Below, piece by piece: positions 53,169 through 63,881 of a stretch of DNA of 64,000 nucleotides. The notes below the pieces were generated by a model. It was not told the origin of the DNA and searched no databases. It was given only the letters and a program-made list of their open reading frames with translations. The translations under genes were made by a program, and so were the position numbers. This DNA is from an uncultured Bulleidia sp. Lineage in GTDB: Bacteria; Bacillota_I; Bacilli_A; Erysipelotrichales; Erysipelotrichaceae. How positions within the stretch are numbered: position 1 is the stretch's first letter; each line of letters starts with the position of its first letter. The stretch covers positions 5,004-69,003 of the forward strand of contig CAKVBD010000008.1 of the NCBI GenBank assembly GCA_934725105.1. The letters are read 5' to 3'.

Positions 53169-55028
53169 TTACTCAACAGGAACTTCCTGTGCCTCATAGA
53201 ATTCTAAAGTATCACCAACCTTGATATCATTATAGTTCGCAATTGTAAGACCACATTCATAGCCAGAAAGTACTTCCTTTGCCTGATCCTTGAATCTCTG
53301 TAAAGAGCCAAGCTTTCCATCATACACAATGATACCTTCACGAATCAAACGCACACCACAGTTAGCTTTTGCCTTGCCATCTGTAACCATACATCCAGCA
53401 ATTGTACCAACCTTAGAAACCTTATATGTTTCTCTCACTTCAGCTTCACCAATTGTAACGTCTTCATAGACTGGTTCAAGCATACCCTTCATGGCAAGTT
53501 CCATTTCTTCTGTAGCCTTATAGATGATGTTGTGTAAACGAATTTCAACACCAGCTTCTTCAGCCATCTTACGAATATTTGCATCAGGTCTAACGTTAAA
53601 GCCAATAATCATAGCCTTAGAAGCATCCGCAAGCATGATATCACTTTCTGTAATTGCACCAGCAGTTGCATGAATCACCTTGATCTTAACATCACCAACT
53701 TCAAGTTTTTCCATGCTGGACTTCACTGCTTCAGCAGAACCCTGTACGTCAGCCTTGATGATAATAGGTACTTCCTTGATGTTACCTGCTTCAATCTGTG
53801 CAGACAAGTCTTCCAGTGACATTGCACTTGTCTTTCTTCTTTCAGCTTCCTGCTTTCTTCTCTTACGACGATCTGCTAAAGCTCTTGCTTCCTTTTCATC
53901 GTCAAAGTTTCTAAACAAGTCACCAGCTTCAGGAACATCATTTAAACCAATGATTTCCACTGGTGTAGAAGGACCAGCAGACTTCAATGTACGACCATTT
54001 TCATCTGTCATTCTTCTCACCTTACCAAAGGATGTACCAACAACAACTGGATCACCTTGATGAAGTGTACCATTCTGCACAAGCAGTGTAGCAACAGGTC
54101 CTCTGCCCTTATCAAGCTTTGCTTCAATGACAGAACCTGTAGCGATAGCATTTGGAGCAGCTTTCAATTCCTTGATATCTGCTACTGTAAGAATTGTTTC
54201 TAAAAGGTCATCAATACCATCACCTTTTTTCGCACTTGTAGGAACAAAGATCGTATCTCCACCCCATTCTTCAGGCATCACACCAAGATCACTCATTTCA
54301 CCCATGACGTGATCTGGATTCGCATCTGGCTTATCCATCTTGTTGACCGCAACAATGATAGGAACACCTGCAGCCTTTGCATGGTCAACTGCTTCACGTG
54401 TCTGTGGCATCACACCATCATCTGCTGCTACAACAATAACAGCGATATCAGTAATGGATGCACCACGTGCTCTCATCGCAGTAAATGCTTCATGACCAGG
54501 TGTATCTAAGAATGTAATCTTTCTACCATCAATAGAAACCTGATAAGCACCGATTGCCTGTGTAATACCACCAGCTTCACCAGCTGCTACCTTAGACTTA
54601 CGGATTGTATCCAAGAGTGTTGTTTTACCATGGTCAACATGTCCCATGATTGTAACAACAGGTGGACGTTCTTTTAGAAGATCTGGATCAGTTACTTCTT
54701 CTACTTCCAATGTATCTTCTTCTCTTTCTTTTACCTTTGTAGGTTCAATATCATAAGAGATACATACAAGTTCAACAGTTTCATCATCCAGTGGTGTATT
54801 GATTGTAACTGCTTTACCTTCCATGAATAATGTTTTGATAATATCTGTGGAAGGATGTGCAATCTTTTCAGCTAATTCACCAACTGTGATTCCATCTGTA
54901 TATGTAATTGCGTGAACTTCTTCAACAACCTTCTTAGGCTTGTTATCAAAGTTCTTATTATTGTTATTGCGAGCTTTGTTTGTGTTCTTTTTGTTTTTAG
55001 AACCATTACTCTTTGTATTCTTTGGCAT
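53169..55028 (-). CDS. infB: Translation initiation factor IF-2
   Basis: 619 residues, a short IF-2. A Lys/Asn-rich N-terminus precedes the IF2_N module ([17 protein letters not shown]) and the GTPase: G1 GHVDHGKTT (about 124-132), G2 [10 protein letters not shown]3 DTPGHEAF, G4 NKMDKP. Then domains II, III and C2. It brings initiator tRNA to the 30S subunit. It follows rnpM directly; the ylxQ (L7Ae-like) gene often found between them is absent. Confidence 0.96.
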   Translation of the reverse strand: MPKNTKSNGSKNKKNTNKARNNNNKNFDNKPKKVVEEVHAITYTDGITVGELAEKIAHPSTDIIKTLFMEGKAVTINTPLDDETVELVCISYDIEPTKVKEREEDTLEVEEVTDPDLLKERPPVVTIMGHVDHGKTTLLDTIRKSKVAAGEAGGITQAIGAYQVSIDGRKITFLDTPGHEAFTAMRARGASITDIAVIVVAADDGVMPQTREAVDHAKAAGVPIIVAVNKMDKPDANPDHVMGEMSDLGVMPEEWGGDTIFVPTSAKKGDGIDDLLETILTVADIKELKAAPNAIATGSVIEAKLDKGRGPVATLLVQNGTLHQGDPVVVGTSFGKVRRMTDENGRTLKSAGPSTPVEIIGLNDVPEAGDLFRNFDDEKEARALADRRKRRKQEAERRKTSAMSLEDLSAQIEAGNIKEVPIIIKADVQGSAEAVKSSMEKLEVGDVKIKVIHATAGAITESDIMLADASKAMIIGFNVRPDANIRKMAEEAGVEIRLHNIIYKATEEMELAMKGMLEPVYEDVTIGEAEVRETYKVSKVGTIAGCMVTDGKAKANCGVRLIREGIIVYDGKLGSLQRFKDQAKEVLSGYECGLTIANYNDIKVGDTLEFYEAQEVPVE

Positions 55029-55113
55029 AGATAACCTCCCTTTCTTAATGCATCATTTTCATGATGCGAAACAATCATATTCTTACATCGCCTCTTTTCG
55101 TATTTGCATTCAT

Positions 55114-55368
55114 TTAGATTGCTTTTTTGATTTCTTTATAGAATGAATCAGGAATATCCATCTTCATTGCTCTTTTTAAAGCACCGTTTTTCTGTGCAGC
55201 TTCTACAGCATCCAGGCTTTTCTTGAGATATGCTCCATGACCATTGGCCTTTCCTGTAGGATCCACTGCTAGATTTCCTTCTGGTGTACGAACGATGCGA
55301 AGAAGATCTTTTTTAGCACACTGTTCACCCGTTGCGACACAGCGTCTCATAGGAATCTTTCTAGGCAT
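55114..55368 (-). CDS. rnpM: RNase P modulator RnpM (YlxR)
   Basis: 84 residues of the YlxR family: MRRCVATGEQCAKKDLLRIVR, VDPTGKANGHGAYLKKS. YlxR/RnpM binds RNase P RNA and tunes tRNA maturation. Two bases after the nusA stop. Confidence 0.92.
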   Translation of the reverse strand: MPRKIPMRRCVATGEQCAKKDLLRIVRTPEGNLAVDPTGKANGHGAYLKKSLDAVEAAQKNGALKRAMKMDIPDSFYKEIKKAI

Positions 55369-55370
55369 GA

Positions 55371-57122
55371 TTATTCATCCTCGCCGTAGTAATCTTCGTA
55401 TTCATCGTAATCGATGTCGTATTCTCTTTCTTCTTCAGCTTCCTGCTGTGCTTCGATTTCAGCAAGTTCTTCTTCAGAATAGATTTGAGAAGCAGTTGCA
55501 CGTGTTGCAAGCTTATCCTTGAGCTGCTCCTGCAGTTCCTTGTTAGAGAGCTTGTAGTTATCTTCATCACTCTTCTTCTTGAACTTCTTCTTGCCCTTAG
55601 CTTCCACTTTCTTGCTTGTATCTGCTAACTTTTCAAACTTGGATACGTATGTATTGTTTGCTGCCATTTCTTCGAGGTCAGCGTGTTTGTTACTCTTCTT
55701 TTCTTCCACGAGTGGTTCTTCGCTTTCTACTTCTTCTTCAACTTCGTTGTCTTCTTCTACGACAGGTTCTTCTACAGCAGCAGGTGTTTCTTCTACTGTT
55801 GCTGTTTCTTCTTCCTTAGTATCTTCTTCATCCATTTCATCAAGCACATTTTCACTTAATGTTTCCATCATTTCTTCAGGGATGAAGTCATCATCTTCAC
55901 TGCCAGCATTTTCTTTGAGTGCGGCAATCTTTTCAGCAGCTGCAGCCTTCTTTTCTTCCTGTTCTTTGATAGCTTCAGCACGCTTCATTTCATTTTCTTT
56001 TGCTGTCTTTTCAGCAGCCTTCTGCTTCAATACTTCAGCCTGTGCAAGTAATGCTTCATAATCCATACCTGCTTCTTCAATTTCTTCACGTGTCTTGATA
56101 TCGATCTTGTGATTTGTCAACTTCACCGCAAGTCTAGCATTCTTACCACGCTTGCCAATTGCTAATGAAAGCTGTGCAGCATCAACAATTACAAGCAAGC
56201 TATTATCATCTCTACCAGGTAATACAGCAGTCACAACGGCAGGAGCTAAAGCATTCTTTACAAGAACACTGACATCATTAGAATATTCAAAGATATCAAC
56301 CTTTTCACCATTCAATTCATCAATGATGTTCTGTACACGGTTACCTCTAGGTCCAATACATGCACCAATTGGATCAATGTCTGGATTATGAGAAAGTACA
56401 GCCATCTTTGTTCTATCACCAGCATCTCTAGCAATTGCCTTGATTTCAACGATACCGTTATAGATTTCAGGAACTTCCTTTTCAAACAGTCTCTTAACAA
56501 GCATTGCATCCGCTCTAGATACAAGAACCTGAGAACCCTTAGTATCTTTATTGACAGCAGTAATAACAACTCTAGTCTTGTCACCTTCTCTTAATACTTC
56601 ACCAGGAATCTGTGCAGAATGAGGCATCAAAGCAACAGACTTGCCAAGATTGATCAATGCAAACTTATCTTTGACAGATTCAACAACACCAATAAACATT
56701 TCATCGATCTTGTCTTTGTATTCATCATAGACAGCACTCTTTTCAGCTTCTCTGATCTTCTGACGAATGACATTCTTCGCAATTGAAACGGCAGCTCTAG
56801 ACAATTCAACTTCTTCAATTGGTCTTCTGATCTTGCCACCAACTTCAGCAGTAGGATCAATTGCTCTAGCTTCTGCTAAACCAATTTCCAATTCATCATC
56901 CTGAACATCATCATCACTTTCAAGTACTAAGTAGTTCTGATAAAGATCAAACTTCTTTTTCTTTTCATTGAGTTCCGCAACAACATCAATATCCTGAAGT
57001 TCAGCATCTTTTTTATATGCTTTCGCAACAGCTTCATTCAAAGCTTCCAAGATTACAGCTTCAGAGATATTTCTTTGTTCTTCAACATCACTCAAAGCTC
57101 TTAGCATTTTTTTGTATTCCAT
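55371..57122 (-). CDS. nusA: Transcription factor NusA with a long acidic C-terminal tail
   Basis: 583 residues. The first about 350 hold the normal NusA modules: N-terminal RNA polymerase-binding domain, S1 (DEMFIGVVESVKDKFALINLG), KH1 and KH2 (IGACIGPRGNRVQNI; LSLAIGKRGKNARLA). After about 355, a tail of over 200 residues follows: an Ala/Glu/Lys coiled-coil stretch, a Glu/Asp-rich section with repeated EEE/VEE runs, and a Tyr/Asp/Glu end (DIDYDEYEDYYGEDE). NusA controls pausing, termination and antitermination. The tail's function is unknown. Ten bases after rimP. Confidence 0.95.
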   Translation of the reverse strand: MEYKKMLRALSDVEEQRNISEAVILEALNEAVAKAYKKDAELQDIDVVAELNEKKKKFDLYQNYLVLESDDDVQDDELEIGLAEARAIDPTAEVGGKIRRPIEEVELSRAAVSIAKNVIRQKIREAEKSAVYDEYKDKIDEMFIGVVESVKDKFALINLGKSVALMPHSAQIPGEVLREGDKTRVVITAVNKDTKGSQVLVSRADAMLVKRLFEKEVPEIYNGIVEIKAIARDAGDRTKMAVLSHNPDIDPIGACIGPRGNRVQNIIDELNGEKVDIFEYSNDVSVLVKNALAPAVVTAVLPGRDDNSLLVIVDAAQLSLAIGKRGKNARLAVKLTNHKIDIKTREEIEEAGMDYEALLAQAEVLKQKAAEKTAKENEMKRAEAIKEQEEKKAAAAEKIAALKENAGSEDDDFIPEEMMETLSENVLDEMDEEDTKEEETATVEETPAAVEEPVVEEDNEVEEEVESEEPLVEEKKSNKHADLEEMAANNTYVSKFEKLADTSKKVEAKGKKKFKKKSDEDNYKLSNKELQEQLKDKLATRATASQIYSEEELAEIEAQQEAEEEREYDIDYDEYEDYYGEDE

Positions 57123-57132
57123 GTTTCTCTCC

Positions 57133-57594
57133 TTAAAATTTTACAGCCAAACGAATGAAGTCAATGTCTTCCTTCGTAAATTCTGCTTTTCTAGTAGCAG
57201 CTTTATCACGGTATGCTAGATGAACAATATTTTCATTTACATCTAAGATCCCACCAGTGAATTCAAACATCTTTTTAAATGGATGTTTTAGACGAACATA
57301 CACATACATGCCCTGTTTGATTTCATCAAGATTCTTGATTTCTCTTTCTGCTCCTGGTGAACAAACTTCTAATGTGTACTCTTCCTTGATTGGATCTTCC
57401 TGATCTAAGATTTCTGAAATCTGTTCAGAAACCAAAGCACAAGTATCCAGATCCATACTTCCATCTTCTTTCATGATAGATACTTCTAATGTTCTTTCGC
57501 TTCCATACGTTCGAAACACAAGATCATAGAGAATGACACTGTTTCTTTCAAATACTGGCTGAAACAATTCTTTTAAATGTTCAATTCTATCCAT
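57133..57594 (-). CDS. rimP: Ribosome maturation factor RimP
   Basis: 153 residues from Met 57594 (MDRIEHLKELFQPVFERN), the usual start and length; GGGAGG precedes it closely. Landmarks: GSERTLEVSIMKEDGSMDLDTCALVSEQISEILDQEDPIKEEYTLEVCSPGAERE. It assists 30S maturation. First gene of the operon. Confidence 0.93.
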   Translation of the reverse strand: MDRIEHLKELFQPVFERNSVILYDLVFRTYGSERTLEVSIMKEDGSMDLDTCALVSEQISEILDQEDPIKEEYTLEVCSPGAEREIKNLDEIKQGMYVYVRLKHPFKKMFEFTGGILDVNENIVHLAYRDKAATRKAEFTKEDIDFIRLAVKF

Positions 57595-57614
57595 ACGCCT
57601 CCCAAGCACAACAT

Positions 57615-57636
57615 AAGGAGTGCTTTCGCACTCCTT
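57615..57636 (-). promoter_or_regulatory. Leader hairpin before rimP
   Basis: AAGGAGTGC, GAAA loop, GCACTCCTT on the minus strand: nine base pairs in the 5' leader of the nusA operon, about 20 bases before the rimP ATG. No T-run follows, so it is a leader structure rather than a terminator. One arm holds AAGGAG, a decoy or masked ribosome site. Confidence 0.55.
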
Positions 57637-57648
57637 GTTTACGCCTTT

Positions 57649-57677
57649 AATATACATCCTTTTTATATGTTTCGCAA
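57649..57677 (-). promoter_or_regulatory. Promoter of the rimP-nusA-infB-rbfA operon
   Basis: Minus strand TTGCGA (57672-57677), 17-base spacer, TATATT (57649-57654). Transcription should start near 57642, placing the hairpin at the very 5' end of the message. Confidence 0.65.
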
Positions 57678-57691
57678 GTGTATTTCATGAA

Positions 57692-58852
57692 TCAATTTTT
57701 CTCTGCTTCTAGAATTTGTATCAATTCCATAGCACGCTCTTGCATCATATTTGAAAGCATTTTTAATCTTTCATCACTTAGATTGTACTTTTCATGTTTT
57801 TGAAATGTGAAATGTACCAGTTTTCTTAGCTTTGCAATTTGTTGTGCTCCACAATATGCTTTGACAAGTTCACGATAGTCGCCAACATAGTTGGATTTCT
57901 GAAGTTCTTTATTTGTTCTCCAGTATTCGGTAAATTTCTTATCATCAAAGAAAATATCTACAGGTGCATCAGATAATAGTCCAGCACCATTATCAAATAG
58001 CGGAGCAAAACTAACATATTCACCTGTCGAATTATCCTTCATCACTCCAAAATTTCCTAAGTGTCTATCCCAATTAAATGTCAAACTATCCAATAGGATC
58101 ATATCCGCAAAATCGTTCTCATACCCATGTTCACAACACCAGTCATGAACACTCACAATATCTTTACATCGCGAAGCTTGATAAATTGGTACATACGAAT
58201 ACTCTTTCGAAGTAAATAACCGGCAAGTGGAAGCAAGCATTCCTTTCCACTTTTCTAGATCATATTGAATTGCTTTGATACCTAATAATTCCTCAATTTG
58301 AAAAACATAATATTCACTATATGGTTCATTACCGCCATTGCTCGCTTTTAAATATTCTGTACTGCCTTTATACAAATATACTTCATCATTTATTCTTCTC
58401 CATGCTTTTGGCAAAGCACCATCGGTTGTAAATTCTGGTGAAGTCGCTATGCCTTTGATTTTTGACGTATATCCGGTAAAAGCAACGAGAGAAAGTACAG
58501 AAGAAAAATTGTTGTCAAACAAGTTATAATCCTCAAATCTCAAAGAATCATCTGTTACAATCCAATAACAATCTGTTAATGACAATCCTTTCGAAATATC
58601 AATCACGCCTTTTAGATCTCTGAAATCAAGATCATTTGCTTCAAGAATATTTTTCACAAACGTTCTATTTTTTGGAACAATTCTTTGTTCTAAAAATTCT
58701 TTGATTGTTTCTTCATTCACTTCTAGCTGTAAAGCTTCTGGAAAGCGTTTTTTATCCGCAGAAAGAATCTGTATATTTGATATTTTCAATGTAATTGTAT
58801 TATCCATGTCAAACTTTAACAGTGTTTCATTAAACAATTTCAAATAATACAT
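57692..58852 (-). CDS. Stand-alone HipA-like kinase, paralogue of the 16.4 kb gene
   Basis: 386 residues. HipA-type kinase motifs: VYLYKGSTE (ATP Lys), FNWDRHLGNFG (catalytic Asp, Arg, His, Asn) and PLFDNGAGLL (metal Asp). An N-terminal domain of about 100 residues carries LSLTDCYWIV, matching VSDTYWLK in the other copy. No HipB partner nearby. GGAGG before the ATG. It sits just upstream of the nusA-operon promoter with no visible terminator between. Confidence 0.78.
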   Translation of the reverse strand: MYYLKLFNETLLKFDMDNTITLKISNIQILSADKKRFPEALQLEVNEETIKEFLEQRIVPKNRTFVKNILEANDLDFRDLKGVIDISKGLSLTDCYWIVTDDSLRFEDYNLFDNNFSSVLSLVAFTGYTSKIKGIATSPEFTTDGALPKAWRRINDEVYLYKGSTEYLKASNGGNEPYSEYYVFQIEELLGIKAIQYDLEKWKGMLASTCRLFTSKEYSYVPIYQASRCKDIVSVHDWCCEHGYENDFADMILLDSLTFNWDRHLGNFGVMKDNSTGEYVSFAPLFDNGAGLLSDAPVDIFFDDKKFTEYWRTNKELQKSNYVGDYRELVKAYCGAQQIAKLRKLVHFTFQKHEKYNLSDERLKMLSNMMQERAMELIQILEAEKN

Positions 58853-58951
58853 AAAACCTCCCTCTCATTCATTTTCACTTTATTTTAACATGCATAAAAC
58901 AGTATCTCAAAAAAGAGCAAATAGCAAATACGTATATGCTCCAACCGAACT

Positions 58952-60451
<1,500 letters not shown>

Positions 60452-60638
60452 CTAAAATATTGTTAACTCTATTGTAAAACAATTACAAAAAGAAAAGAAG
60501 AGACGTGGAAGTTTCTAATAGACATACAGTATAAAATGTTTAGGAAATTAAAAAAGCGATAGTCTCAAAACTACCGCCATATAACATGCTCAATCAACCA
60601 AGATAATACATCATCATAGTGAGCTTTCATTATTAGTT

Positions 60639-61057
60639 TTATTTTGCAAGTTTTTTGTACGCTTCATTATTCTGTTCAAGTAATTGTCTAGAAACAGCGT
60701 CAAGTTCTATATCATCAGCAGTTTTATATTTTTCATAACGTTATCCATTATCTAGACCATGATCAATTTCTTGCTTTATGCAAGATACTCAAAAAGATAT
60801 AATCTTCTCAACTTTACCATAATGCTTCCATGGGATTAAATTTCACCTTGTATTCACACGAGCTTTGAAATGATTTCTTACATCTTTTGAAGAAATCCAG
60901 CCTCCCTCTTCTCCTGATCTTCTTCCTTCAGCAAGTTCATATATCAAACGTAACTGAGCTTCTATTCGACCATATTTTTTGTCTGTTCTTCAACTTGAAC
61001 CGTTTCAAGATCATTATCATAAGCTTCGAAATTAGAAACTATTTTACTATTCGGCAT
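60639..61057 (-). pseudogene. Decayed antitoxin-like gene(s)
   Basis: An ATG at 61057 with AAGGA nine bases upstream opens MPNSKIVSNFEAYDND, which shifts frame near 60970 into RIEAQLRLIYELAEGRRSG and WISSKDVRNHFKARVN, an antitoxin-like sequence. Near 60640-60740 another in-frame piece reads DIELDAVSRQLLEQNNEAYKKLAK, resembling the start of a second small antitoxin. Frameshifts and stops show decay. Confidence 0.45.
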
Positions 61058-61129
61058 AATTAGATTCCTTATCTTTTTCTGTACTAATTATATCTTTTAT
61101 CTATGTTCTTTTTATCGTTTTTTCTATAT

Positions 61130-61167
61130 TTTACAAAAACAAAAGAAGAGACTCGAAAGTCTCTTCT
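61130..61167 (-). terminator. Terminator of ppdK
   Basis: Minus strand: AGAAGAGACT, TTCG tetraloop, AGTCTCTTCT, TTTTGTTTTTG. Ten base pairs, about 15 bases after the ppdK stop. Confidence 0.9.
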
Positions 61168-61181
61168 ATTCGTTTTGATAA

Positions 61182-63833
61182 TTACTTGTTAGAACCTGTA
61201 CGACGGATTTCAGCCTGTGCAGCAGCTAAACGAGCGATAGGTACACGGTATGGAGAACAAGATACATAGTTCAATCCAACAGCATTGAAGAATTCAATAG
61301 AAGCTGGGTCACCACCATGTTCACCACATACACCTAAATGAATATCACTTCTAGTAGCTCTACCACTTTCACTAGCCATCTTGATCAACTGACCAACACC
61401 CTTTGTATCAACATGAGCGAATGGATCAGATTCATAGATGTGCTTGTTATAGTAGTCAGGCAAGAACTTGCCAGCATCATCTCTAGAGAAGCCAAATGTC
61501 ATCTGTGTTAAGTCATTTGTTCCAAATGAGAAGAATTCAGCTGTTTCAGCAATTTCACCTGCCATTAAAGCAGCACGTGGAATTTCAATCATAGTACCAA
61601 CTTTATATGTCATTGTGCTGTTAGCTTCAGAAATGATCTTATCAGCTTCAGCCTTGACAACGTTAGCAACATATTCCAATTCCTTAGGTTCACCAACAAG
61701 TGGAACCATGATTTCAGGAACGAAGTTCCAGTCAGCATGTTCTGTATTTACCTTTAATGCGGCGTTGATGATAGCACGCGCCTGCATAGCACCAAGTTCA
61801 GGATATGTAACGTCTAGACGGCATCCTCTATGACCCATCATTGGGTTGAATTCCTTGAGTTCTTCAGCAGCAGCTTCGATATCAGCAATAGAGATACCTA
61901 ATGCTTCAGCAACGTCCTGTGCTTCCTTGTCACCATGTGGTAAGAATTCATGTAGAGGTGGATCTAATAGACGAACAGTAACATTTCTGCCACCCATAGC
62001 TTCAAAGATACCAATGAAGTCTTCTGTCTGGTAAGGTTCCATAGCAGCTAATGCCTTAGCACGCTGTTCAGGTGTTCTAGATACACAAAGCATACGGATA
62101 GCCTTGATACGATCAGCCGTATTGAAGAACATATGTTCTGTTCTAACTAGACCAATACCTTCAGCACCAAATTCAACTGCCTTAGCAGCATCTGCAGGAG
62201 TATCAGCATTTGTTCTGATCTGCAGTCTTCTCTTTTCATCAGCCCAGCTCATGAACTTAGCGAAGTTACCAGAAATTGTTGCTGGAACAGTCTTAACTTC
62301 ACCCTTGTAAACTCTACCTGTATTACCATCAACAGAGATCACATCATTTTCTGTATATGTAACGCCACCAACTGTAAAGCTCTTGTTAGCTTCATCTACC
62401 TTCAAATCACCACAACCAGATACACAGCAAGCACCCATACCTCTAGCAACAACGGCAGCGTGAGATGTCATACCACCACGCGCAGTAACGATAGCCTGTG
62501 CAGCAGCCATACCCTTGATATCTTCTGGAGAAGTTTCAAGACGAACAAGAACAACCTTCTTGCCTGCTTCAGCAGCCTTTTCAGCATCTTCAGCAGTAAA
62601 TACAACTGTACCTGCACCAGCACCAGGAGCAGCAGCTAAACCAGAAGCGATAACATCGCCTTCCTTAGCCTTCAGATCACTTGGATCAAATGTTGGGTGG
62701 AGCAAGTCATCTAACTGTTTAGGTTCAACCATGAGTAATGCCTGATCAACAGTTACAAGACCTTCATCAACCATATCAACTGCTACCTTTAATGCAGCGT
62801 TTGCAGTTCTCTTACCATTACGTGTCTGAAGCATGAATAGCTTTCCATGTTCAATTGTAAATTCCATATCCTGCATATCATGATAATGCTTTTCAAGGAT
62901 ATCAGCGACTCTTGCGAATTCGTTGTATGCTTCTGGCATTGTCTTTTCAAGATCAGCAATTGGAGATGGTGTACGGATACCCGCAACAACGTCTTCACCC
63001 TGTGCATTCATTAAGAATTCACCGAATAGCTTGTTTTCACCAGTAGCTGGGTTTCTAGTAAATGCAACACCTGTACCACAATCGTTACCCATGTTACCAA
63101 ATACCATTTCCATAACGTTAACAGCTGTTCCCCAGGAATCAGGGATGTCGTTAACTCTTCTATAATAGATAGCTCTTTCATTATTCCAGGAACGGAATAC
63201 AGCCATGATTGATCTTTCTAGCTGAACGATAGGATCCTGAGGGAATTCTTCGTTGAGTTTTTCCTGATAGAAAGCCTTGAACTTCTTTGTAAGTTCTTCC
63301 ATATCATCAGCATCTAAGTCAATATCGAGCTTAACGCCCTTAGCTTCCTTCATTTCATCGATGATTTCTTCAAACTTGCTCTTAGAAAGTCCCATAACGA
63401 CATCTGAGAACATCTGAATGAATCTTCTGTAGGAGTCATAAGCAAAACGCTTGTTTCCACTCTGCTTTTCAATTACCTTGACAACTTCATCGTTGATACC
63501 AAGGTTTAAGATTGTATCCATCATACCTGGCATAGAAGCACGTGCACCAGATCTTACAGAAACGAGCAATGGATTTTCATTATCACCAAACTTTTTGTTT
63601 GTTTCTTCCTGTAACCATTTAACGTGTTCATCAATCTGTTCCTGTACGTCACTAGAAATCGTTTCCCCATCTGTGTAGTACTTGATACAAGACTCAGTTG
63701 TGATTGTGAATCCTTCAGGAACTGGTAAGTTCAAAGAACGCATTTCAGAAAGGTTTGCGCCCTTACCACCTAAAAGTTCACGCATGTTTGCATTACCTTC
63801 AGCAAACTTATAAACATACTTTTTGTTAGCCAT
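61182..63833 (-). CDS. ppdK: Pyruvate, phosphate dikinase
   Basis: 883 residues, full length. N-terminal ATP-grasp (KKYVYKFAEGNANMRELLGGKGANLSEM), central phosphohistidine domain with GGMTSHAAVVARG (catalytic His), C-terminal PEP/pyruvate barrel ending LGVCGEHGGDP (catalytic Cys). It interconverts pyruvate, ATP and phosphate with PEP, AMP and pyrophosphate, acting as a pyrophosphate-saving glycolytic or gluconeogenic step in anaerobes. AGAGGAGG ribosome site. A CRE-like site overlaps its promoter. Confidence 0.97.
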   Translation of the reverse strand: MANKKYVYKFAEGNANMRELLGGKGANLSEMRSLNLPVPEGFTITTESCIKYYTDGETISSDVQEQIDEHVKWLQEETNKKFGDNENPLLVSVRSGARASMPGMMDTILNLGINDEVVKVIEKQSGNKRFAYDSYRRFIQMFSDVVMGLSKSKFEEIIDEMKEAKGVKLDIDLDADDMEELTKKFKAFYQEKLNEEFPQDPIVQLERSIMAVFRSWNNERAIYYRRVNDIPDSWGTAVNVMEMVFGNMGNDCGTGVAFTRNPATGENKLFGEFLMNAQGEDVVAGIRTPSPIADLEKTMPEAYNEFARVADILEKHYHDMQDMEFTIEHGKLFMLQTRNGKRTANAALKVAVDMVDEGLVTVDQALLMVEPKQLDDLLHPTFDPSDLKAKEGDVIASGLAAAPGAGAGTVVFTAEDAEKAAEAGKKVVLVRLETSPEDIKGMAAAQAIVTARGGMTSHAAVVARGMGACCVSGCGDLKVDEANKSFTVGGVTYTENDVISVDGNTGRVYKGEVKTVPATISGNFAKFMSWADEKRRLQIRTNADTPADAAKAVEFGAEGIGLVRTEHMFFNTADRIKAIRMLCVSRTPEQRAKALAAMEPYQTEDFIGIFEAMGGRNVTVRLLDPPLHEFLPHGDKEAQDVAEALGISIADIEAAAEELKEFNPMMGHRGCRLDVTYPELGAMQARAIINAALKVNTEHADWNFVPEIMVPLVGEPKELEYVANVVKAEADKIISEANSTMTYKVGTMIEIPRAALMAGEIAETAEFFSFGTNDLTQMTFGFSRDDAGKFLPDYYNKHIYESDPFAHVDTKGVGQLIKMASESGRATRSDIHLGVCGEHGGDPASIEFFNAVGLNYVSCSPYRVPIARLAAAQAEIRRTGSNK

Positions 63834-63860
63834 TATAGCCTCCTCTTAATTCTTTTACCT

Positions 63861-63881
63861 ATTATATTGCAAGCGCTACCA
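63861..63881 (-). promoter_or_regulatory. ppdK promoter with overlapping CRE-like site
   Basis: Minus strand TATAAT at 63861-63866; TGGTAGCGCTTGCA at 63868-63881 fits the CcpA site pattern TGNNANCGNNNNCA and fills the region just upstream of the -10. CcpA bound there would block transcription, as for genes repressed by preferred sugars. Confidence 0.6.

Noticed and set aside
55579..56061. 160-codon Ser-rich plus-strand frame
   Set aside because: Mirror of the acidic NusA tail; low-complexity Ser runs arise from GAA/GAG-type codons read backwards.
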